A stretch of DNA of 64,000 bases, from contig NMRB01000215.1 of NCBI GenBank assembly GCA_002633025.1, forward strand, positions 222,252-286,251, in the 5' to 3' direction. The notes beneath the pieces are model-generated. The model was not told the origin of the DNA. It did not search any database and worked only from the letters and a program-made list of their open reading frames with translations. This document shows, one piece after another, positions 1 through 13,900 of this stretch. Position 1 is the stretch's first letter. Every line of letters starts with the position of its first letter. Origin of the DNA: Notospermus geniculatus. Taxonomy: Eukaryota > Nemertea > Pilidiophora > Heteronemertea > Lineidae. The translations under genes and the position numbers were made by a program.

Positions 1-1852
1 TAGTACCAGTGGTGATGACTAATCCTAACCATATCAAAGCATTTTAGGAGGGTTACCGTAGTCTTATAGAGTAGATCCTCCCCTAATGGACACCTCTGCC
101 AGGAGGACACCTCTTTTATTAAGGACACCAACACTCAGTCCAAAATTGGTGATTTCTATTCATTTTGACCTCTGTAATCAGGACACCTCTGAATTAAGGA
201 CAGTGTCTGTCAGTCCCGAAGGTGTCCTTTATTCAATGTAGTCCTACTTCTTAGGCCCTAGAGGGTACGCAGCTGACTTTTACAAGTGACTGTAATTTCT
301 ATCATAATGATAACGCTATCAAGATTCAATCAGAGAAACATGTACCACCAATTCAGAATTGGCACCAAGTCACCCCATTTATACAGAGATCGATATGGTC
401 ATGCAATGTGCAGTTATAAATATACAGTTTATTCACACAATTATTGAACATAGTTGTCACAAGGTGCTATTTTCTGCCCGATTATTCCAATGTTCATCAG
501 CTGCGTTCGTGTCAAATGACACGATGACATAGTCTCCGTTTTTTAACCGCAGATGGTTTTGTATCAATGGGGTCTGGACCGATGGGATGTCAATCAATAT
601 CTAACATTGAACTATGTGTGAAGAACATCATGCGTTACAAATGGACAGTGTGTTGGCCTACTCATCTGCAGGCACCCTCTGATCAGCATCATCAGTGAGA
701 TAACTCATCCTTTCAGGCAGGTCATCCCTTTCTTCCCCCATTGCGCAAGTTTTGAAAAACCTGGTGGTTGACCTGCTCGGGCCAGAACTCCCGCTATAGC
801 CTCAGGACAGCTGAAACTGAATAGGACTCTCAGTACAAGCCCAGGTCAAATTTAGGACGATTTAGATAAAGCCTAAGATGTTGCGTTCTGATGCCTGCCT
901 CCAGTGAGGTCGTGGGTTCAACCTAACTGACTTCCAGCTTTTGCAAGTTCAAAACTTCAACCTCTATCTCAGTAGTTGAAATGAACAGACTTGTGTCACA
1001 AGGGGTTAGGCCTAATGTTTGGCTATTTCAACGAAAATGTTCGTTTTCAACCAGGAAGTGTTATAAGTGACTCCATCTTGCTGCAAATATTTCATTTATG
1101 TGGGCTGGTTGATTCGTCTCCTTCATGCTCTTATTTCATGAAAATGCACTTATGGCCTAGATTACAAAAAGGATGGTGGAGCACCCCTTTAACAAACCTT
1201 GTACATGTACTTTGAGACGGCCCCTCGCCAATTTGACCAACGGACCAATGAGATCGCGTGTTACATTTCCATGCCAGATATTTGCATGCACCACGCTTGC
1301 CGAATAGGGACATATTGATCTGGAGGAGTGCGCAATTAGTTGGCTGGAGTTGATCGCAGTTTTTATCTGGATCTAGCCCGTCCTGTGAGCTTTGACGGCG
1401 TCTTCCTTCACTGGAACTATAGTGACGTGGATATCATTGACGATTCGGCCTACTTTATGGAATAGTTTGGTGGTGACTCGCCTGGAAATCGTGTCATCAT
1501 TGAGGTCTATCAGTGGCCTCGAGTTCGGGTCTCCGTCGACGTGTGAGCCCGGAAATCGGAATACACAGTCGGATTCTAAACGCTTCCAAAAGTTTCCCCA
1601 ACCAGTGCCAAGTCAATTTCAAATCATTTACGACTACTTTATGTGTTCATCAACCAGTTACTGCATTTCTCAGAGGATACTAGTTCGTTTTATTCCCGAA
1701 AATACGTGTTGAAACGGGACTTCAGTCACTGCTGGGGCCCTGTTCTGTAGTTTACCATACTGTCCATAGGAAGCACGTAGTTGCGTGTATGTAGATACAC
1801 AGTGTATCACTCTAGTACATTTCTATGACAGACTGACGTTTCCAACTTGACC
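1..1852. other. 5' flank / probable 5' UTR of kindlin
   Basis: No coding exon is recognisable in this stretch. It holds one dispersed repeat (60-245) and otherwise ordinary sequence. The kindlin start codon follows at 1853, so the promoter and any untranslated leader should lie here, but I see no clear TATA box or CpG island. The short open frames (for example 1392-1712) resemble no known protein. Confidence 0.5.
60..245 (+). repeat. Dispersed repeat, 'GGACACCTCTGCCAGGAGG' family
   Basis: The motif of a dozen-odd bases around 89-112 recurs at 6964-7008 and, on the opposite strand, in a longer copy at 27095-27475. That long copy also contains the second half seen here (GACACCTCTGAATTAAGGAC, then a GACTGAC/GTCAGTC block). 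The shared extent on both strands marks it as an interspersed element rather than chance. Confidence 0.6.
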
Positions 1853-1991
1853 ATGTATTATCAAGGAGATATTGTAGACGGGTCGTGGCAACTCACTATC
1901 CTTGTCACAGATCTCCAAGTGGAGAAGACACTTCGAGTGAAGGGGGATCTACACGTTGGGGGATGTATGTTCAGACTTGTGGAAAGTTTGG
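1853..1991 (+). CDS. Kindlin coding exon 1 (F0 start)
   Basis: Translation from the ATG at 1853 gives [18 protein letters not shown]..., then [22 protein letters not shown], which is the kindlin F0 ubiquitin-like fold. It ends with a perfect donor (G|GTAAGT) in phase 1, matching the phase of the exon at 26455, where the codon completes to Asp. The N-terminus is about ten residues shorter than in vertebrate kindlin-2. The exon stands alone, 24.5 kb from the next one. Confidence 0.9.
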
Positions 1992-4900
1992 GTAAGTTTT
2001 GCAATCACCATCATCACTGACCATGCTGACATCAGCTGATCATCGACTTTTTTCACTTGCATGTTCCCCGTCCCTCTTCTTGCAAAAAGGATGTAACTTT
2101 CTGATGTTGGTTGTGTACTGATACGTCATTTATCACCAGTTCCTTTTCAGCAGTTCATAGAAGGCCTACTTTGTGGCTGACAGGATTAGGCCTACATGAG
2201 GATGAGGACTGCAGAAAGACTAAGAGAGCGGCAGAATACCATGATTCTCTCTGTCGATGGCTTCATTCAGGAGATGGTTGTCACCAGTTTTTGTTCGTGT
2301 TTAACTTTTCTGTCATTTCAGCCTTTCTGTTCAGTGTTACTCTTACATGTCTTATTCATATTGACTGAATTGTCAAAAGAGATCATACGACTAAGTGATA
2401 CCAGAAGTCTATTGGAGTAGGCTAATCAGGGCTAATACAATGTAGATTTCTGGCATGTCTGGTGACGTGTGAGTTGTCCAATCACACCTTGGAGGAATTA
2501 TACTTGTACTTACATGACTTAGTGAGTAATACTCACTAAGTACACTTCACTAAGTACACTAAATGTACTTACATGTAAGTCCATGTATAATTCCTCCAAG
2601 ATCATACTAATAAGGAATCGCTATGTGCATGCCAATTCTGCCACAACTTCTTCTTGACCATACAAATTGAGAAACATTGGGCTAACTTCTGTGAATGATG
2701 ACATTGAGCTGTACAGTCTACGACACCAGACTTGGAGAGCCCCACGTCCTGAATGGAGTTGATTACACTCATTATGACTGCTAATTAGACATGTTAGACA
2801 GACAATGACATTCCATTTGCTTTTTGAGTGTGTTTACTTTCTCTCTTAAAGTAATCAAGTGAAGATGTCCACAGCCTGTCAGTTGCATACCACATGTGTT
2901 TGTGTAGGAGTGAGTCCCCTTACATTGGATGTCAGTAGTTCAGACAGCTGGTGCAGGACAGAACTGTCAACAAAGCATGGACTGTGTTGTCAATGGTTTG
3001 ATGTTGGTGCAGGGGGATTGAGTTATAAAGCTGTAATTAGCTAATGACTGTCTGGTCCATTGCCCGGTGCGTCTGTCATCCATGATCTTTTCTTTGTGCC
3101 TTGAGTTCATTTTCAGCTGATATTTTCTTCTGCTTCATCAAAATTCTTTGAAATGCACTTACAAATCAAACCATCCAGTCGCATGGTTAATTGATTAGAA
3201 TAGAGTTGTCAGTTTTATGGTCTGCAGTGTGGCTTCAGTCTCATTAGGCTCCCTGATACCTCCACAGACCAATTACAAATTGGATAAACTCATCCATCTT
3301 CTTGTCTTGTCTTTTGTGCCACACATGTTGCTATGAAGAACACTGTACAGGCCTACTCTCTGTAAACACCCAAAACTCATGGCTGGGTTTAGATGGATAC
3401 ATTGTACGCAGGCCTTCTTGTCATGCTTGTTGTCATGAAGTCAACTTGTCACCCTGCAAGTTCAAACATGTAAAATGAACAGTATGTCATGTATGTTGTA
3501 TGTTTGCGACCCAGTAACTGGGGCTCTGTGGGGCCAGACTGTGCTATCCCCCACAGCTTGCTGTCAGACATGTAAAGACCACTCAGTCATTCCCAGCCTG
3601 TGCAGCTGGCTGTCCCCAGAAAACAGAAGACACTCTGTCAACCTGTCTCGCTGTAAATCTAATCTCTTTATCCCTTCACTGTCCCCAGAGATTGATTCTA
3701 TTGTCGCCCCATTGTGATTCAATGGCCAAAAATATTTCAGCTCTCTTGTTCTTTACACAGTGTGCACAATTCCTTAATAAACTCTACGAGTGGTGCTTGG
3801 GGTAACACAAAATAATGTTCAGTAGGTGTACAGTGCATGACGAAGCGTTTTCTAACTGCATTTGGTCAGTGCTCCCCAAATAAACCCTTACAAAAGATGG
3901 AATGTGAAGTCCTTGAGCTTAGCATGTGGGCTGGTCTTATTGAAAGTGTGTGCTCCTCTCAGACTCAGCTTGGTACAGCCTGGAATGCAATGTACAAAAC
4001 TTGATGTGGATTTTGTATTCATCGTCATCTAAATGCAGGTCATACATAACAAAGTCTCTGTGAGACGAGTAAAAAAATCCATACCTGTACCTGGTGGTAC
4101 ATGTACATGCAAATGAACCATGTGCCTACATCCTGATGACCCCATGGGGCTTCTGATCTGATGTAAAATAGAACCGATGACATCTGGAGGTATCCCAAGG
4201 AAATTTGCACTTGCAGCGAAGCCATTGCAGTTTCCATGAATTGTCTGTGTAAAAGGCCAGCTGTGGGCTTCAAATCTACTCACGGTTCCTAACAGACATG
4301 ACAGAGATGAACTATGCATTTCCTACCCATTTGGCGATAGATTTATCTGTTAGACCTAACACTATCCGAGTTTTGTGGCAGTCGGCCCAGGATTCCTGAC
4401 CAGTAGATCAGATTCGTTGCTTCATGTTCCCGGACAGCTGTAGAGTACGGGTCGCCCCTCCATATCCCCCGGGAACATGCCTGCCCTCTGACTCAACTGT
4501 CAGTCCTTGAGTTGCTGTTGATTGCTCCTCCGATGTCAAGATTCCTTGGGATTGATAGACCAAGTATTATTTGATATGGATGTGTCATCTTGTGAGAATG
4601 CAACATGTCCGACTTGATCATGCGATAATCTGTCTTGCTTGGATGATTGAGTTACCGATGGTTGTTGCTTTGGAAAGGAGAGTGAATCAAGTTAATCCAG
4701 GATGCTGGGAAATCATCATCTTCTCCGAGTTCATTGAAGTTGGATGACCAGTAGCTTGGTGAATGATGTCGCATTCGATCTCCGTCTACCAGAAGCAACA
4801 TCTGATTGGCCAATCGCTCTGTAATTTTCAACTAGCAGCTCTCTGATTGGTCAGTCACTCAGTAATTTTCAACTAGCAGCCCTGTGATTGGTCAATAACT

Positions 4901-7900
4901 CAGTGACTTGGTACATGCTGGCTGTGGTTATGAAGACCAATTCTTGTGGGTGCCCCAAGGCTGCCATGCTGGAACTGGTTTCAGTGATGACAGTTCAGAT
5001 CAGTGTCACCTAACATGTTGGTGTGTCTAACTGAGCGTGGGATCCATAACACATTGTGGTCCTTATGAAGACTGATCACTGCATGATGAGTGGATTATTT
5101 GCCTTGGGCAATGGGCTGCAGGCACCACGAGCCCTAACGACTGTGAGCTTACCCTTACAGAACACACCCAGAACAATAGACCTTTTGTACACACACAATG
5201 AAACTGCAGTGATTTCAGTCCAAGGAGTCTCAAGCCTGTCCCGTCAGCGTTGGCTGGCTCTCTTCTGGTCAACATTAGGCATTAGGAGTGGCTATCAGAC
5301 TTGGGCTGTGGAATTATAGCACCAATCACTTCATCCTGACTCGGATCCCTACACTCTCTCCAGTCACTAGTGCAAGAGAAGGACCATTCTCTACAATGAC
5401 CAGTGCAAGAGGGATCAACTCTTTGCAATGACCAGTGCAAGAGATGCATTTGTGTTGACAATGGTGGTCCAGGATGTTGTCACCTGTGGTTGGAATTCAA
5501 TTCCTGGATGGCATGCAGGGATCCCTCGGAGGACATTGAAAGGACACCAGATGTTGTTCATGCCTCATTGTTAGACCTCTCTGTCGTCAGTGATAACTGG
5601 TCGACAATACTTTTGTGAACTGAGCCCTCACTCTAAGAATGGCGGAGTATGCAATAAGTAGGCCTAAACCTACTCATTCCAAATCCTCTTATGCCTCAGA
5701 ACGATCCTTGGTTGCCAGCCAAGTTGATTTCATGATGGTTTCTTTGGCATACATGTATACATACACAGGTGTGTGGGCATTCTTTAGGAAAGTGCAGGCG
5801 GCAGGCAGTATGGGGCTTGTTCTGTAGGCATCGTATGTTTATAGTACTTGGTCTCCTCTCTCAGAGATGCACCAGAGCAACTCCCCTTTAAGTCATGTAA
5901 GTATCTGATCATGCAGTTGCTGAGGTGATATTCTGCCATTTCATCGGTGGGACTTCTTCAAGTGTCAGTCAGCGCCATTGAGGTGCACTGTCATTTCATC
6001 GGTGGGACTGCCCCTTTAAGTGTCTGATCCATTGATCTAGATGTACATGGAAACACATGTACACTTATCGACTAGAGACATGGTGATCCCACTTTATACT
6101 CTGTAAAATGATACTTGATTGCATCCCGTGGGTATATTGAGTTTGGAACCATCCCAGCGAACAGAGAAATTACAATTAGTGAGACAGTTATGTCACAAAT
6201 ATAATGTTATTCTTGTTGTGCTGTAATAAGTTCTGTATGGCGGCTATGCTGGTTGTTCTAAGTAGATGTATAGCCTACATGTATTTTATCCTGCAATTAT
6301 TTAAACGCCATATAATTGCTGTTTTCATGCCACTCAGAACTCAAGTGAGTTGTTTCCTCTGATTTCTGTGTTGCCAAGGCAAAGTTGCACTTCACAAAAT
6401 AATCTAGTGTCGGTCTTTTGTTCAAATCAGTTGCATTGTCTCTGGTGCAGTACAGGACCAGCCGACTTTGAGGGGGCAATGTGGGGTCCGGCTCACCTCG
6501 TAAGACTTTGCTAAGTGTCTAATGAACAGAGGCAAGAGTTGTGGTATTGGTGCTAAATGTAAACAAACAGTCCTCCTCTTCCTGGTGCAGTAGCCTAAAT
6601 GATGTAAACAAACAGTCCTCCTCTTCCTGGTGCAGTAGCCAAAATGATGCAGTGGTCATGATAGTTATAAAACCAATGTTTACTTATATAGATCAACTGC
6701 ACCAGTGCACATGTACATGGATCTTCTATACATCTGATCTAACACGACCCCAAACTGCAATTATCTCATATCGTGTTGTTATGAGAATATTCTGTAACAT
6801 TATGGCTCTTCATCATTCACATGTAAAAAATTTGCACGGAGGAAAGTGTCATCGCGTGTCATCAATCTCCGTGTTCATCTGTTGATCGGGCATGTCAGGT
6901 GGGAGGGCAAAAGCAGACCTACCATCGTAAGTGCAGGATGTGAGGTAGTTGAACATGCTACACGGAAACCTCCCTTAGCGGACACCTCTGCCAGGAGGAC
7001 ACCTCTCTGTTTTTGACATTGAAGTCCAGTCTCATCTTGGGTTGGTGCTGTTTGACCGTGGCCGTAATCGGAGGTTGTCGGCACTTGTCAACGGCGTCCT
7101 TGAGAGAGATAGTACCTAGCACAATTGACCTCCTTTCCACGCCGCACACCATCCGCGACCATACGACATGCAGCGTCATGCACGTACCGTCCTCGTATCT
7201 TCTGTGGATGTCGCTCGCCGCCGTGGAAGGCACGTAGTGAAAATGTAACGTTATTCGTCTGTTGTGCACGCGGACTTCACGCAGAAGAGATGCGTGACGC
7301 ACTCATACATGTACCATATGCAGTGAACTGAAGCGTACCTTCCGCGTGATGTACGTGGAAGGTACTTCAAGCCATTCTCGCCGCCTCTGGATTTCGTCAA
7401 GAGATCACTGCTGGTTTCTACCAACTTGTGATCATCTGCAAGCAATGATCATCTGGTGCTTGCAGCAATCAACATGTTCTGATCGAGGATGAATCATCCC
7501 CGGGATGATCTTATCCTTCCTTCGCTTGTCAGAGTTGTAGGAAGTCCCTCTCTATCATAGAACATGCCCCAATGAACACCACATTCCAAGACTTGATGGA
7601 ATATTCCTGTTACATGTTTTTATCAAAGATTACTGGCTATGAGAATAGAGTGTATGTTGTGGGTAAAAAAGTGGATGTGGTATGAAAATTGTATGAAGAA
7701 GTGGAGATGGGATGAAGCAATATAAACAACACTGCTGGACCAATGCGCCGGAAAGAAGACCCAAGATGACACCAGAGAACAATTACAGAAATGGACCAAG
7801 TCAAATTTCACAATGGACAGACAATCTTGAAATCAACAATCCGTTGGTGCACCTTGGGTCTTCTGTGCGCTTTACGACTCGTTTTACTGTCACATGTCAC

Positions 7901-10900
7901 AAATGTCGTGTCACATTTGCGGACATTGCATTATCACAGTGCATGTGCATTGCAATGTATCTTCTCTTGAGGTGGCGTAGATGATCAGCGCCACCTATTT
8001 CCAGAGTCCCACTGACATAAGATTTCAAATTGGCTGCTGCCATGATGTTGTATATTGTTCTGAAGAATAGGTGATGTTGGGTTCCGGTCCTGCTCTTGGG
8101 TGTTGCCCTTCTCTTAAAAAGGCCAGCAGCAGTTAGAAATCCATTGAGAGGCAATAAGAACGAATGGGTGCACATAATATGGGTTCACCGAACGCCAATA
8201 ATCGTCAATATCCTGTGTATGTCAGTATGTCGGCTGATCCTCATCCTGGATCAATATTGTGGTCCATTTCTGATATTGAACAAGTGGCTACAGGAGTCTC
8301 CCAGTCTGAAGTGTTTTTGACTTTGACAGCAGAGAGATCACTCCTGAAGACGGAAGCTTGTTTTTGCGGGTCAACTGCAACATTTGGGGATTTGTGACAT
8401 GAGGACTGGTTGTGTTTGACGGGAAGTTGGAGAAGCCCCTACGATTTGTTGTATTTGCATGTAGGAGTGAAAAAAATGTCATTGTGAAAGATCTGAATGA
8501 TGGTGGTATTGACCATCATGATGTCCTGCAGTGACGAGAGAAACTAACACGCAATTATTGATACTGTTGATGATGGCAGATGTGGGGCATCTGCAGATGT
8601 ATGTACATGTACAGTAGGGTATCTGCCATTACAGGTTACCATAAACCTCTTTATTTTGCCATGTTGGAATTGTTATTGGTCTTACGTACAATTCCTGTCA
8701 CTTGCACTTACTAAGGCCTGTACTTCACAGTTTGAGAGAAAATGACCTATAGGCCTAGCTGAGTCAAAACCTCAGCCAGGATTTGTGTCTCCTTGTTTGT
8801 TATCAACTCTAACCAGTGTCAATGATTGTTCAATATTATGTTTACAGATGATAATTTGAGCAAGTGATTTCCTGATTGGAAGTGTTCTGTGTAATCAATA
8901 AAGATCTTTCAAGAAGGAAGTCTAGCAATTCCCTGAAATTCCTCTCATTGAATAGGGTGTGACGTTACATCACTGAAACTGGTCAGTAAGCGGGTTAGTA
9001 TTAGGGATGGAAGTAAGTCCTACTGCATTCCAGTGTTGGCACTTGTGTAGGTTTCTGTGTTTCCTGTTTCTTTGCTAAACGATGCTAAACTTGCTTGGCT
9101 TGGAGGAAGAAGCAAGCAGTGCGTCAGCCGGTATTGTGTACATTTAGGAGTAGGCCTGTTCGTGTACAGTAGGCTGCGATGTACACCACTGTGGAATCTG
9201 TTGCAAGTTCCCCCTCACACACCTGACATTCCTTCACCATTACTCCATCATCTGTCTACCTGCACATCTAGGCTACTGATGCAGTTTGAGAGTTATCAAA
9301 GTGTATACTGTGCTGAGAATCTCAACATCGACCAAATCCTCCAAGAGATACCATCTTGGTTTGGAAATGAAGCAGTGGTTTCTTAGCTTAGCCTACCATT
9401 GCATAACAAATGCACAGGAAAGGATGTGCATGGCCTACTGATCGCTTGATGCTGTTAGGCCTACATGTAGGCTGGTTGAAATGCTAAGCCTGCATTAGCG
9501 GTTCTGTTCTGTCTGGCTCATCTGACTATTAAGCCTGCTTTAGGGTAATGTTGGCCCACATACGGGCCTAATCATCGCTCAACAGGTGTGACAAGTGTGG
9601 AAAGAGTCCTAAAGATTATTAGAAATGTGGCTTTTGAATACTTTCAAGCGGTTGACCTAATTAGCAAACTATGCAGGGCCAATCCCCCCAAATAAAGCCT
9701 TTCACCATAATTTGTAATATCCCTATACTTATTGGGTACCTTTGGGAAATCATGAAAGCCCACAGATTACCAAAGAATGGGCCTCCAATCCTTCAGGATT
9801 GAATGACAGGTGACAGTTTGTCTAATCTTTGTAATTGGGAGCTATAATGTGCCAAATTCCGGCAGAGGCCTAGTTTGTCCATGATGATTCTCCCAGTCTG
9901 TCTCTTTTCCCTTGTGAACAGACCAGGAAAAGTTCATGTAGGCGCACCCAGCTCCAGTCTCCCACACCCCACGTTAGGAATTCCTTGTAAGGTCAAGTGA
10001 TTACTCAAGTGTGGTGTCTCTCTGGACTTGGGCCAATCTTCTCATGACATTTTATAGCTTTGTAACTTTACAGATATTTTCCCCAACAACACAAGTGTTT
10101 TTCTCTGATTGTGTCAGGCCAACTCCATGGTTAATTTGGTAACTGTGGCAAAGAAATGCTTCCAATTACATGTAAATACAGATAAAAAGCTTGACACATT
10201 TGTTTGTGGAAATGTGAGCAATGTTTTATTTTATAATCCTGATGTCTTGTGAACTGTGTATTTGTGGAATGTGATGCAGTTGACATGTATTATGTTGACA
10301 GTCTCTCTTCAACCAACCTTGCCTGACACCAAGAAATATTGTGATAGATTCATACATAACTACAGCAGCTGTGAGCTGAATCCTGGGTGATACGGGATTC
10401 ATCTCTTCAGTCCACCGAGAGTATAGAGTGCCTTGTCCCTTGCGCCTTTGCATGGACAAGTAAAAGACCTCATCCAAGTGAGGAACATGAGCAGCCTCTT
10501 GAGATTGGCCTCTTCCACCACATACAAATACCACTGATGCCCCCTTGATGGAGTCTCAATCACGATATCAAACTTAGTATCTTGCGCCATGTTCGTACAG
10601 TTATATTGCAGTGTGAGTAGGCAATCACATGCAGCCTATTGTGAATTGTCCAACTCAGTCCATGTGACAATGGGTCCCTTTGATGCCCTGTCATCTGGTG
10701 CCAGATCAAGGCCACAGCATCATGAAGAATTGCACTGACAATGTGGTGCGCAAATGGAAGTTGCAGCGATATTGGCTTTGCATTCACAATGACCTACTGC
10801 CACTGTTCACATCATGGCACCTTTTTCAACCAAGAAATTACCTCATGTCTCATGACCTGAGTAGGTCAGTAATTGTCTGACCTGCGTTGGTGTGTTTTGT

Positions 10901-13900
10901 TGCCAGAATCCCGGCTGCTATTACAGGAAATGGAGCAAATGAAAAAGAAACTGTTTCAGCCCAGTTGGCACTCCACACTGTTTGACTCTGCATATAATGT
11001 GTGGTGACCTACTCTCAACTTTGTGTGAGACAGACTTCAGACCAGTTCTACCAAAATAGAGACACTTGCACCTCAGTCTGATCGTTTTCTTCCACCGCAG
11101 TTCATTGTATGAAGAAGAGGAGACCCCTGCTATGAGAGGATGCTCATTGCTATTTTCCTCTGTTGCATTTGCAACCATTACTGTTGCTCTTTCAGCTTCA
11201 GCATCCTCTTCAATTACTTAATTGCTGCAGTAAAATCAGCATCAATGTAGCATTCATGGTCTTCTAGATAAGGATCCCGAGATAGTCGTCTCTGAGTCAT
11301 TCTTTCATGTTGTTCATCCTAATCAATGTTATTACAGACTTCGTTCATCTGTTGGTGTTCATGTTTAAGTTACTTCTGAACTCCATGCTTGCATCCTCCC
11401 GTAGCAGGGTTTTTACAGGAGCACGACCAAAGCACTGCTGTGGGAGGATGCAATAAGAGTTGCCGTGTGGCTTCCCGAGGAATGGCTGGCGGCACGTTGG
11501 CTGCAGTTTCGGCAGAAAGCAGGAATCAAGAACCAAAGATAAGACGAAATAGTCGCTGCTGACTTTTCAATTTTCTTTTTAAATGTCATTGAAAAACAGG
11601 AAATATCGGTCCTATAATTAGACTTGATTTATTAGAACTGGGTTATTAGAAAGACATGGTGCACAGTTCCTCTCAGTAATGTATCCTGCCAATTCCATGG
11701 CAAAAACATGCAGCGTTCTGGATTTTGTTGTGCTTTCGATTTTGGTGTTGACAATCACTTTGAGATTGACTGGCATGTTGGATGGGGCGGGGCGGGGTGG
11801 GGTGGGTGATCTGGGAATGGAAACAACTTCTACAGAAGAAGGTTTATCATTGCCCTATTTGGCCACACTGGCTACTTTCACTTTGCTCTTCTCCCTGGTT
11901 TATAGTTCATCCTGTTTTGTTTTCCTTCAAGATCAACTAATCTGGGAGCAATCACGACCATCTAAACAGTCCACATCTTGGTTCTGTTTGGAAGGTAGTC
12001 TGTTGGTTTTATGACTGTTGTATCATCAGTGAAATACACAAGTCCATCCAGGGATCTTTCATCCAGGTGTTTAGGAAATGCCCTCCAGATAACCACACCT
12101 ACTAATGAAGCAAAGCTTTGATGATCAATTGCCAAGTCTAACTGCGGAACTCCCTCCGGGTGTAAAGCCGAGTTGTGGAGCCACATGGTCCAAGATCGAT
12201 GGGATAGCCGCTGGGATTCAAGTCTTGCTTGCAAATCTGCTTTATCTCCCACCATACATGTATGGGCCAACTCTCAAAGACCTTATTACACTCATCGGAT
12301 GTAGGCCTACCAAGGGGGATGATGCGGGGTTCGTTGCCCGGTTCCCCTGGTTCATGATTCATGAAGTACGTTTTCGGACTTTCGAAATTTCAGAAATGCC
12401 CCTCTATTCACCCTACAACCTGAAACATTCAAGCAGATGTAGTCAGCAAAACTTCAGTCCTAATCTTGGCTATCGTCTTCATGTTTATGAAGTACATGTA
12501 CCTTTCTTGAATTGAAGTTACACAGAAATTGAAATCTATCATAATGTTATCTCGACATGCAAACAACCACCATCTGACGATGTACATGTATTGGAAATAA
12601 AGATGAGTTTGCGTTTACTGAAGCTATACTTCATCTGTTGAGCTCTAAACCGCAAGTCAATACATTTCCTCGGTGCGGTCCCTGGAGAAAAACCGTGACG
12701 GATGGATCAAGTCCCTGGATGGATGACCTTCACCTTCAGACTGGAATGCACAGTTTATGATATAGTTACAGCAGGTCCAGTCTTTGATGTTGGGGTGGAC
12801 AAATTTGCATCATTTAGAAACGTTCTTCAATTTCAATCATGCTTCTGACAAAGATCACTACTTTTGATGTTAACCGTGACAGCCTTGGTAATGGCGAATC
12901 CATGTGCACGTGTCACCTCCAACTGGTCCATTCTGGATAAAGTACGCCAATCAGAACCTTGGGATTTGAATGAAATATGGCCACCGTGAGAGTGATTGCG
13001 GCTGACGCAAGTTGTACTACGATACGATGATTCAACAGGGTCTAAATGATGCCGTTCATCATCTTGTCATCTGGTAACGCTAACATGACCCTTGTGAGTG
13101 TTAGGATCATAATCCCTAACCTCCCTCTGGGACGATACAAATCTTCTCATGAGTTATCGTCAGCGATCCTGTCTCATAAAGATGGCGACCTTGAGCGGAA
13201 TCGTCGTTCATCTTAGAAATTGATGCGGCATCAATCGGTGTCGTTATTCAGCCACGAGTATCGCCATTAATGTTTCCTGGTGTCAAAGAACGTTGACGCA
13301 CGCCATCGTCCCTGATGCGGGATTTGGTGTCATCTTTTCCACCGCGGGATCTTCATTATGACAAATCTGTATTCATGAGATTGTCGGCGCGAGATTTGTC
13401 CATTTATTAGCTCACCGGGGTGAGCTATTACGATGGTGAAGCGTCCGTCGTCGTCCGTCGTCCGTCGTCGTCGTCGTCGTCGTGTTCCGTTAGCAGGGCA
13501 CGTTTCGTAACCGCTGGGGCTATGGATCTGAAACTTGGTACATACATAGCCCTAGGTCAGATGACCCATGACACCAAGTTTCGGTCCGATTTGATTGTTG
13601 GCTTGGCCACCAGGTGGCCAAAACCAAAAACACAAAAAGTGCAATAACTCCTGAACTAATGACTGGATCATCTCCAAATTTTTATCATAGGTGTATCTAA
13701 TGAGGATACATGACATATATAACGAGTTTTTGATTTGACCTACTTTTCAAGGTCACAGAGGTCAAAGTTCGACAAAAGTGACGAACCTCTCACAGTTTGT
13801 TATTATTTCACTGAGCGACTTCATATTTTGCATAAACATGCATTGGAGGGGTACCTTTAAAAATACCAAGTTTCGGCCCGATTGGACATCCAGTATGGCC

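Noticed and set aside
11962-12515. Overlapping open frames in duplication unit A, seen again at 15369-15769
   Set aside because: The copies differ by indels that break the frames differently, and no homology is recognised.
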